Of a stretch of DNA of 44,951 nucleotides, positions 7,753 to 13,837 are shown in pieces (the first letter of the stretch is position 1; the number at the start of each line of letters is the position of its first letter). The stretch is from an uncultured Bacteroidota bacterium (GTDB lineage Bacteria; Bacteroidota; Bacteroidia; Bacteroidales; CAIWKO01). Made by a program: the position numbers and the translations under genes. The notes beneath the pieces are model-generated. The model was not told where the DNA came from, ran no database searches, and saw only the letters and a list, made by a program, of their open reading frames with translations. The stretch spans positions 1 to 44,951 of the forward strand of contig CALGYY010000129.1 of NCBI GenBank assembly GCA_937934705.1, in the 5' to 3' direction.

Positions 7753-8601
7753 ATGAAAAGGAAAATTGTTAAGATTGACGAGGAGCTATGCAACGGTTGC
7801 GGATTATGCATTCCGAACTGCCAGGAGGGAGCCCTGCAGATTATTGACAATAAGGCACGCCTGATCAGCGATTTGTTTTGCGACGGATTGGGAGCCTGCC
7901 TCGGACATTGTCCCGAAGGCGCCATCAGCATCGAAGAACGGGAAGCTGAACCCTACGACGAAAGAAAGGTCATGGAAATCATTTCCAGGCAGGGCGAAAA
8001 TACCATCATTGCTCATCTGAAGCACCTGCAGGAACACGGGGAAACGGGATATTATCACGAAGCACTTCAATATCTGAAAGACCATAATATTAATATAAAC
8101 CTTGATAAAAAAATGGAACATCATCACTCTCACAGTGGGCATTCCTGTCCTGGCAGTATGGCCATCAGCCTCAACCGGGACCAGCATGAGCCGAACGAAG
8201 ACAAGGGCGATACACCATCTCAGTTGCGTCAGTGGCCCGTCCAGCTTCATCTTTTGAACCCTTCAGCTTCATATTTCAAAAACGCTGATGTGATGCTGGC
8301 GGCAGATTGTGTGGCTTTCGCAGCGGGGAATTTTCATCACGCATACATGAAAGGAAAGACCCTGGCCATTGCCTGTCCCAAGCTGGATTCCAACATGGAA
8401 AGTTACGTGGAAAAGATCACGGCTATGATCGATCAGGCGCAGATCAACACCCTTCAGGTGGTCATGATGGAAGTGCCCTGTTGCGGAGGACTTCTTCAGA
8501 TGGCCAAAATGGCAGTTTCACAGGCCAAACGTAAGGTTCCTGTTAAAGCCACTTATGTCAGCATACAGGGAGAACTGCTGAAAGAAGAGTGGGCTTTATA
8601 A
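7753..8601 (+). CDS. Fe-S protein with ferredoxin-like N-terminus and a conserved cysteine-bearing C-terminal domain
   Basis: This 282-residue protein has one full [4Fe-4S] motif (Cys13, 16, 19, 23) and a second with only three cysteines (Cys43, Cys49, Cys53), where Leu46 replaces the expected second ligand. A His-rich patch at 123-130 links to a C-terminal domain whose cysteines occur in the motifs ADCVAFA (186), ACPKLD (208) and VPCCGG (243-244). That domain is familiar from Fe-S proteins of anaerobes that lie beside hcp, but its activity is not established to my knowledge. Sitting between the Rrf2 regulator and hcp, it may pass electrons to hybrid cluster protein in place of the E. coli reductase Hcr, or support cluster assembly. 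It overlaps neither neighbour; hcp begins 61 nt later. Confidence 0.8.
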   Translation: MKRKIVKIDEELCNGCGLCIPNCQEGALQIIDNKARLISDLFCDGLGACLGHCPEGAISIEEREAEPYDERKVMEIISRQGENTIIAHLKHLQEHGETGYYHEALQYLKDHNININLDKKMEHHHSHSGHSCPGSMAISLNRDQHEPNEDKGDTPSQLRQWPVQLHLLNPSASYFKNADVMLAADCVAFAAGNFHHAYMKGKTLAIACPKLDSNMESYVEKITAMIDQAQINTLQVVMMEVPCCGGLLQMAKMAVSQAKRKVPVKATYVSIQGELLKEEWAL

Positions 8602-8662
8602 TGGTCATATCCATGAGCTGGTAAATAAATAAAATATACCTTTAACCAAATAATAATAATTT

Positions 8663-10309
8663 ATGAGCATGTTTTGTTTTCAATGTCAGGAAACCGCCAA
8701 AGGTACGGGATGTACCATTAAAGGCGTTTGCGGAAAAACCGATGAAGTGGCACAACTGCAGGATGTCCTGGTTTACGTGTGCAAAGGAATCAGTATTTAT
8801 TCAAATGCTGCAAGGGTAAAATCGCATGAAGATAAAGAAGTTAATCTTTTTGTAGCAGATGCCCTTTTCACGACCATCACCAATGCGAATTTCGATAAGA
8901 TGGCCATCGCAGAGAAGATCACAAAAGGTCTTGCTCTGAGAGAGAAAATAGCAGCCTGGGTGAAGGAAAACGGTGCGGTACTGCCCGCAGACCTTCCGGA
9001 TGCAGCGACGTGGAAAGGTCACACCCTGGGCGATTTTCTGATGAAAGCACCAGAGGCTGGAGTGCTTGTCACCACCGACGAGGATGTACGTTCTCTGAAA
9101 GAATTGCTGATCTATGGTATCAAAGGCATCGCTGCTTATGGCGAACATGCGGCCAATTTAGGATTTGAGGATACAGAGATCTGGGCATTCATGCAGAAAG
9201 GTCTCGCCGCAACCCTTGATCAGAAAGCCGGAGTTCCTGAACTGCTGAATATGGTGATGGAATGCGGGAGCTACGGTGTAAAAGTAATGGCTCTGTTGGA
9301 TAAGGCCAATACAAGCAAATACGGCAACCCGGAAGTAACAAAGGTTAATATTGGAGTTGGTGACAAACCGGGTATCCTGATCAGCGGTCACGATCTCACC
9401 GATATGGAAGCGCTGCTGGAACAGACCGAGGGCAGTGGGGTGGACGTATATACCCACTCGGAAATGCTTCCGGCCCACTATTATCCTGCATTCAAGAAAT
9501 ACAAGCATTTCGTGGGTAACTATGGAAACGCCTGGTGGAAACAGCGTGAAGAATTTGAATCCTTCCGCGGTCCTGTTCTTTTTACCTCTAATTGCATCGT
9601 CCCCCCGCTCAACTCAAATACATACAAAGATCGCATCTACACGACCAATTCTGCGGGCTACGAAGGCTTTAAGCACATCACCATGAAAGACGGGAAAAAA
9701 GATTTCTCGGAGATCATTGCCCAGGCCAAAACCTGTCAGCCTCCTCAGCAGATTGAAGAAGGTGAAATTATCGGCGGTTTTGCGCATGCACAGGTGTTTG
9801 CTCTGGCAGATAAAGTTGTAGATGCCGTTAAAACCGGCGCGATCAAGAAATTTTTTGTGATGGCCGGTTGCGACGGGCGCATGAAAGATCGCGATTATTA
9901 TACACAGTTTGCCGAACAACTGCCAAAAGATACGGTTATACTTACGGCAGGTTGCGCCAAATACCGTTATAATAAACTGCCACTCGGGGACATCGGCGGG
10001 ATTCCCCGCGTACTGGATGCAGGTCAGTGCAACGATTCATATTCCCTTGCAGTAATTGCAATGAAACTGAAGGAGGTCTTTCAACTGAACGATATCAATG
10101 AACTTCCCATCGCCTACAACATTGCATGGTATGAACAAAAGGCGGTGATCGTGTTACTGGCTCTGCTTTCTCTGGGTGTGAAAAACATACATCTCGGACC
10201 CACCCTGCCGGCATTTCTTTCGCCTAATGTGGCCAAGGTTCTTGTTGAACAGTTTGGTATCAGCGGAATTAAATCGGCAGAAGAAGACCTTAAAATCTTC
10301 ATGAACTGA
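8663..10309 (+). CDS. hcp: Hybrid cluster protein (hydroxylamine reductase / NO reductase), class I
   Basis: This 548-residue protein is full length for hybrid cluster protein, a cytoplasmic enzyme with a 4Fe-2S-2O cluster that reduces NO to N2O and, in vitro, hydroxylamine to ammonia. The N-terminal cysteines at 5, 8, 17 and 23 have the C-x2-C-x8-C-x5-C spacing of class I enzymes from Desulfovibrio and other strict anaerobes, which bind a [4Fe-4S] cubane; enterobacterial class II proteins are spaced differently. Hybrid-cluster ligand motifs are visible downstream: THSEMLPAH, TSNCIVPP, GCDGR, TAGCAKYRYNK, CNDSYS and the EQKAV glutamate. The start MSMFCFQCQE is usual. No hcr reductase gene is adjacent; the upstream Fe-S protein and the downstream BFD protein are candidate redox partners. 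Confidence 0.95.
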   Translation: MSMFCFQCQETAKGTGCTIKGVCGKTDEVAQLQDVLVYVCKGISIYSNAARVKSHEDKEVNLFVADALFTTITNANFDKMAIAEKITKGLALREKIAAWVKENGAVLPADLPDAATWKGHTLGDFLMKAPEAGVLVTTDEDVRSLKELLIYGIKGIAAYGEHAANLGFEDTEIWAFMQKGLAATLDQKAGVPELLNMVMECGSYGVKVMALLDKANTSKYGNPEVTKVNIGVGDKPGILISGHDLTDMEALLEQTEGSGVDVYTHSEMLPAHYYPAFKKYKHFVGNYGNAWWKQREEFESFRGPVLFTSNCIVPPLNSNTYKDRIYTTNSAGYEGFKHITMKDGKKDFSEIIAQAKTCQPPQQIEEGEIIGGFAHAQVFALADKVVDAVKTGAIKKFFVMAGCDGRMKDRDYYTQFAEQLPKDTVILTAGCAKYRYNKLPLGDIGGIPRVLDAGQCNDSYSLAVIAMKLKEVFQLNDINELPIAYNIAWYEQKAVIVLLALLSLGVKNIHLGPTLPAFLSPNVAKVLVEQFGISGIKSAEEDLKIFMN

Positions 10310-10319
10310 TAAAATCTGA

Positions 10320-10389
10320 ATGAAGGTTGTCCCGCCCCGGGACAAAAGCCCGTCCATTCACCGTTGAATGAGAGCAGGACAACCTTCAT
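10320..10389 (+). repeat. 70-nt structured inverted repeat between hcp and the BFD gene
   Basis: Perfect 13-bp arms at 10320-10332 and 10377-10389 (ATGAAGGTTGTCC / GGACAACCTTCAT) enclose 44 nt. The interior can form two further hairpins, CGGG/CCCG at 10338-10352 and CATTCA/TGAATG at 10355-10370, giving a cloverleaf-like three-way junction. An alternative GTCCCG/CGGGAC hairpin at 10329-10343 competes with the outer stem. There is no T-run after it, so it is not a classical terminator. It could be an mRNA processing or stabilising element, an attenuator, or a small palindromic repeat. Its function is unknown. Confidence 0.75.
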
Positions 10390-10405
10390 CTATAATATAA
10401 TCACT

Positions 10406-10594
10406 ATGAACGAACAGGATGAATTGATTTGCGTGTGCGGGGAAGTTTACCTCAGCACTATTGTAGCAGCCATCCGGGAAAAAGGGCTGGAAACCGTTGA
10501 AGCCATCGGAGACGAAACCGGTGCCGGAACACACTGCGGCGGATGCCAGGACCGCATCCGCGAAATCATCGCAGAAAATCAGGATCGAAAATAG
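10406..10594 (+). CDS. Stand-alone BFD-like [2Fe-2S]-binding protein
   Basis: This 62-residue protein is essentially one BFD-like domain: C-x-C in ICVCGEV near the N-terminus and C-x2-C in THCGGCQD near the C-terminus bind a [2Fe-2S] cluster. The fold occurs alone in bacterioferritin-associated ferredoxin and inside NirB/NasB nitrite reductases and NifU. Downstream of hcp and upstream of nrfHA, it is a plausible small electron carrier for hybrid cluster protein. I chose ATG 10406 because the longer frame from 10364 would run through the stem-loop region and gives an unrelated leader. The cupin gene follows after 23 nt. The specific partner is inference. Confidence 0.85.
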   Translation: MNEQDELICVCGEVYLSTIVAAIREKGLETVEAIGDETGAGTHCGGCQDRIREIIAENQDRK

Positions 10595-10617
10595 TATTCA
10601 CCAAAAAGCGAAATCAT

Positions 10618-10947
10618 ATGGAATCAAAATCTTTTGAAACCGCAAAAATCTTCAGTCTTGCCGATGAAGTAGAATACAGCAGCAACGGGATCATCAGCAA
10701 GAGGGTCCTGGATAAAACCGTGGGGAACATTACGCTTTTCTCGTTCGACAAAGAACAGCGTCTGAGCGAACATACCGCGCCCTTCGATGCCTTCGTACAG
10801 GTCATAGAAGGTCAGGCTGAAATCATAATTGCCGGTCACTCACATCTGCTGAGTGCAGGTCAGAGCATTATCATGCCTGCGAATATCCCGCATGCGGTAA
10901 ATGCAACAGAACGTTTTAAAATGCTTCTGACGATGATAAAAGCATAA
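10618..10947 (+). CDS. Small cupin-domain protein
   Basis: This 109-residue single-domain cupin has motif 1 around EHTAPFDAFVQVIEG (His and Glu/Asp-like metal ligands) and motif 2 around PANIPHAV (second His). The beta-barrel probably binds a divalent metal. Small cupins of this kind are frequent near hcp and other oxidative or nitrosative stress genes, but their activity is undefined. It is the last gene of the Rrf2-hcp group: a strong intrinsic terminator lies about 100 nt downstream. The start is ATG 10618; the frame upstream of it overlaps the BFD gene. Confidence 0.85.
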   Translation: MESKSFETAKIFSLADEVEYSSNGIISKRVLDKTVGNITLFSFDKEQRLSEHTAPFDAFVQVIEGQAEIIIAGHSHLLSAGQSIIMPANIPHAVNATERFKMLLTMIKA

Positions 10948-11047
10948 ATGCTGCATACATATCCTGATTTACGATCAGCATTGCCGAATTAATGGCCACG
11001 TGTTGATTATCTTTTTGTATATATTTGTTTTACTGTGCGTTACCATT

Positions 11048-11092
11048 CAAAGCGAAAACCAATTTCCGGAGTTTTCGCTTTGCTTTTTCTTT
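11048..11092 (+). terminator. Rho-independent terminator after the hcp-BFD-cupin group
   Basis: A perfect 12-bp stem (CAAAGCGAAAAC / GTTTTCGCTTTG) with an 11-nt loop is followed by CTTTTTCTTT. It lies 100 nt past the cupin stop and 99 nt before nrfH, so nrfHA is a separate transcription unit. The rest of the 243-nt gap holds the nrfH promoter and an isolated -7-like box at 11020-11027. Confidence 0.9.
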
Positions 11093-11138
11093 AAAACAAA
11101 TACAAATTATCAGCCCGGTGAAAAAAACTCAGCATCAG

Positions 11139-11179
11139 GCTTGCAGCGCTAATATTATGATGATATATTTGCTGCAAGC
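11139..11179 (+). promoter_or_regulatory. nrfHA promoter overlapped by a 9-bp-arm dyad, candidate operator
   Basis: TTG at 11141-11143 and TATATTTG at 11164-11171 are separated by 20 bp, an excellent Bacteroidota -33/-7 pair. The start would be near 11178, about 13 nt before GTG 11191. A perfect inverted repeat, GCTTGCAGC (11139-11147) and GCTGCAAGC (11171-11179), has one arm on the -33 and the other on the end of the -7 and the start site. Arms 32 bp apart on one face would suit a dimeric regulator or, in RNA, a hairpin at the 5' end. Confidence 0.68.
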
Positions 11180-11190
11180 TTGCACTATCT

Positions 11191-11757
11191 GTGAAACTTA
11201 TCCGAAACCTTATCTTGTGGCTCATCCCGCCCGACCGCTGGAAACTTCCGGTTGCGGTTATGCTCGGAATTTTGGCGGGTATGGCAGCCTATATTTTCAA
11301 GATTTCAAACGCACCCTCCTACCTGTCGGATGATCCTGCTACCTGTGTAAACTGTCATGTGATGTACCCTCAATATGCATCCTGGTTCCACAGCAGTCAC
11401 AGGGAAGTGACCAATTGCAATGATTGCCACGTACCGCACAACGGAACGGCCAATAAGTATTTTTTTAAGATGATGGACGGCCTGAGGCATTCCTATATGT
11501 TCACTTTCAGGCTCGAACCCCAGGTCATCCGGATCAAGGAAGCCGGTCAGGAGGTGGTGCAGCAGAACTGTATCCGTTGTCACAGCGACCTTGTGAGTAT
11601 GGTCAGCATTGTTGAGGTGACTTCTGAAAATTCTAAAACCGGTAAAGGGCACCGCTGTTATGATTGTCATCTGGAGACCCCTCATGGCAAGGTTAACGGA
11701 CTGGCTACGGTGCACTCTGCACTGGTTCCAAGAATTGATAAGAACAATAAAGATTAG
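11191..11757 (+). CDS. nrfH: Cytochrome c nitrite reductase small subunit, NrfH (NapC/NirT family)
   Basis: This 188-residue membrane-anchored tetraheme cytochrome takes electrons from menaquinol and passes them to NrfA. One transmembrane helix lies at about 19-36 and four CXXCH heme motifs at 52-56, 76-80, 127-131 and 156-160. The length and heme spacing are those of NrfH. The start is GTG 11191, supported by a well-placed promoter just upstream. The nrfA gene begins 20 nt downstream, so the two form the standard nrfHA operon, and the menaquinone pathway needed as its donor is represented in this window by mqnC. Confidence 0.94.
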   Translation: MKLIRNLILWLIPPDRWKLPVAVMLGILAGMAAYIFKISNAPSYLSDDPATCVNCHVMYPQYASWFHSSHREVTNCNDCHVPHNGTANKYFFKMMDGLRHSYMFTFRLEPQVIRIKEAGQEVVQQNCIRCHSDLVSMVSIVEVTSENSKTGKGHRCYDCHLETPHGKVNGLATVHSALVPRIDKNNKD

Positions 11758-11777
11758 AATATAAAGCACATATTTAT

Positions 11778-13226
11778 ATGGAGCCAACTACCGAAAAGAA
11801 AAAACGCAAAGCCTGGGTGAACTGGGTGTTATTCCTGGTCACTGCGGTCATCGTATTTGTCATCGGCCTTTTTGCATCTTCCATCGTGGAAAGACGCAGC
11901 GAAGCGAAGATGTATTTTCAGCAGGTCAGGGAAATTGCCGATTGGGAACCCGACAATGCAGTCTGGGGAGAGAATTATCCCCGGGAATACGAATCCTACA
12001 TCGCCACATTAGATACAGGGTTTCGCAGCAAATATGCAGGTTCGGGGTGGATCGATTACCTGGCTGATGACCCACGACTGGTGGTTCTCTGGGCTGGTTA
12101 TGCCTTTGCCAAAGACTATAATCAGGGACGCGGGCATTATTATGCTATTGAGGATATCCGTAACATCCTGCGCACTGGCCAGCCGCAACCGGCAACCTGC
12201 TGGACCTGCAAGAGTACTGATGTGCCCAGGATGATCAACAAAATGGGCGCTGAAGCCTTTTACAAAGCCACCTGGGTTGAAATGGGAAAAGAAATCGTCA
12301 ACCCCATCGGTTGTCAGGACTGTCACGATCCCAAAACCATGAACCTCCGCATAACACGCCCCGCGCTGATCGAAGCATTTGCGCGTATTGGCAAGGACGT
12401 GAACAAGGCCACGCATCAGGAAATGCGCTCGCTCGTATGCGCCCAGTGCCATGTCGAATATTATTTCAAAGGTGATGGAAAGTACCTGACCTTCCCCTGG
12501 GACAAAGGCTTCAGTGCCGACAGCATGGAGGCATATTATGATGAGATTGCTTTCAAAGATTTCGAACATACGATCAGTAAAACTCCTGTACTGAAATCGC
12601 AGCATCCCGATTATGAAGTGTTCATGACCGGTGTTCATGCCGACCGCGGTGTTTCCTGTGCGGATTGCCACATGCCTTACAGAAGGGAAGGCGGAATGAA
12701 ATTCACTGACCACAAGATCCAGAGTCCGCTGAACAATATTGCCGGTTCATGCCAGATCTGTCACCGCGAAAGCGAACAAAAACTTCTGGAGAATGTATAC
12801 CAGAGGCAGGATAAAGTCACTCAGATCAAACTTATCGCTGAGGACAACCTGGTGCTTTGTCATGTCGGAGCAAAAGTCGCCCGGGAAGCAGGAGCAACTG
12901 AGGAAGAACTGAAACCCGTGCTGGCGCTGATCAGAAGCGCCCAGTGGCGCTGGGATTGGGTAGCCTCCTCAAACGGCTGCGGATTCCATTCGCCTGTCGA
13001 AAGTCTTCGTGTTCTGGCCACTTCGATACAACGTGCACAGGAAGCAAGAATACAGCTGGCGCAGGTCCTGATGAAGTATGCGGTGAAACTACCATACATA
13101 CTCCCGGACATTTCCACCAAGGATAAAGCACAGGCTTGGATAGGGCTGGAAATGGAGAAACTGCGGGCCGAAAAGGCGGAATTTGTTAAGACTGTCGTTC
13201 CGGGATGGGATAAAAAGTCCAACTGA
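11778..13226 (+). CDS. nrfA: Ammonia-forming cytochrome c552 nitrite reductase, NrfA
   Basis: This 482-residue pentaheme enzyme reduces nitrite to ammonium by six electrons in the periplasm. The catalytic heme has the diagnostic CWTCK motif (141-145, lysine as proximal ligand); the other four are CQDCH 179-183, CAQCH 221-225, CADCH 294-298 and CQICH 325-329. His404 in the GFHSP motif is the usual distal axial ligand, and the VEYYFKG and SQHPDYE segments carry calcium-site and active-site residues. A hydrophobic segment at 14-33 is a signal or membrane anchor. A strong terminator follows directly, and no cytochrome c maturation genes are in the operon. It works with nrfH in respiratory ammonification or nitrite and NO detoxification. 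Confidence 0.96.
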   Translation: MEPTTEKKKRKAWVNWVLFLVTAVIVFVIGLFASSIVERRSEAKMYFQQVREIADWEPDNAVWGENYPREYESYIATLDTGFRSKYAGSGWIDYLADDPRLVVLWAGYAFAKDYNQGRGHYYAIEDIRNILRTGQPQPATCWTCKSTDVPRMINKMGAEAFYKATWVEMGKEIVNPIGCQDCHDPKTMNLRITRPALIEAFARIGKDVNKATHQEMRSLVCAQCHVEYYFKGDGKYLTFPWDKGFSADSMEAYYDEIAFKDFEHTISKTPVLKSQHPDYEVFMTGVHADRGVSCADCHMPYRREGGMKFTDHKIQSPLNNIAGSCQICHRESEQKLLENVYQRQDKVTQIKLIAEDNLVLCHVGAKVAREAGATEEELKPVLALIRSAQWRWDWVASSNGCGFHSPVESLRVLATSIQRAQEARIQLAQVLMKYAVKLPYILPDISTKDKAQAWIGLEMEKLRAEKAEFVKTVVPGWDKKSN

Positions 13227-13241
13227 AAAAGCTTCGGATTG

Positions 13242-13270
13242 AAGCCGGTCAGAACAGACCGGCTTTTTTT
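13242..13270 (+). terminator. Rho-independent terminator of nrfHA
   Basis: A perfect 9-bp stem (AAGCCGGTC / GACCGGCTT) with a 6-nt loop runs into a tract of seven T. It starts 15 nt after the nrfA stop and just touches the 3' end of the convergent TPM-domain gene. Confidence 0.93.
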
Positions 13271-13712
13271 ATAGCGTTCCGAAAGTCAGTTCATCGGGCA
13301 GTTCATTGCGCGAATACTTCTGGTGCGGGAAGTGCTTTTTCAATTGTTCACCGGTTATAGTAATGGCTTCGTAAAGTCCGTCTGCGAAACGGGCCTCCCG
13401 AAAATGATTGAGCATGACCTGCTTCACCTCATCCCAGAAACCAGGACCTGTTTTTTCATTGATACCGGTATCACTGATGATGGCAAATTTCCGGTTGTCG
13501 ATCGCGACGTAAAACAACACGGCATTACGCAGTTCGGTATCACTCATGCCCAGTTTCACAAATACTTCCCTCGCCCTCAGGCGTGGATCGCCCTGGCAAT
13601 GATCTTCGATGTGAACCCTGATCTGACCTGAACTGTCCAGCTCCGCCCAGGAGATGGCTGAGCGTATATCGTCCATTTCCTCTTCGGAAAACATTCTTTT
13701 TGCTTTACACAT
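13269..13712 (-). CDS. TPM-domain protein (TLP18.3/Psb32/MOLO-1 family)
   Basis: This 147-residue cytoplasmic-looking protein has no signal peptide and consists of one TPM domain: MDDIRSAISWAELDSSGQIRVHIED near the N-terminus, then VFVKLGMSDTELRNAVLFYVAIDNRKFAIISDTGI, and a C-terminal helix LYEAITITGEQLKKHFP. Bacteroidota usually have such a short form next to LemA and a longer membrane-bound form; neither is adjacent here. The biochemical role of the family is unclear, with photosystem II repair in plants and suggested phosphatase or membrane-quality functions. An internal ATG six codons in (13694) is an equally possible start. It is convergent with nrfA and downstream of htpG by 125 nt. Confidence 0.82.
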   Translation of the reverse strand: MCKAKRMFSEEEMDDIRSAISWAELDSSGQIRVHIEDHCQGDPRLRAREVFVKLGMSDTELRNAVLFYVAIDNRKFAIISDTGINEKTGPGFWDEVKQVMLNHFREARFADGLYEAITITGEQLKKHFPHQKYSRNELPDELTFGTL

Positions 13713-13837
13713 CCCGTTGCTTTCTGTTGGCCCCGGCCGTTAAGCACAGGGCATATAAATATAAGCACTCCTGAGGCCCGATGCAAGGATTTTTAAGAGT
13801 TTTTAAGTATTTCTCTGTCAAAGAAAAGCCAAATCCC

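Noticed and set aside
11025..11333. Open frame of 102 codons covering the terminator, the promoter and the start of nrfH
   Set aside because: It crosses a strong terminator and overlaps nrfH out of frame; its translation has no recognisable features.
12009..12713. A 234-codon open frame antisense to nrfA, and similar long frames antisense to the TonB receptor (1218-1691), the Fe-S gene (7804-8250) and other genes
   Set aside because: They mirror the codon structure of well-supported genes on the other strand and show no domain motifs, so they are shadow frames.
12858..12866. LCHVGAK in NrfA as a possible sixth heme-binding site
   Set aside because: It has only one cysteine and no CXXCH pattern; the five expected hemes of NrfA are all accounted for.
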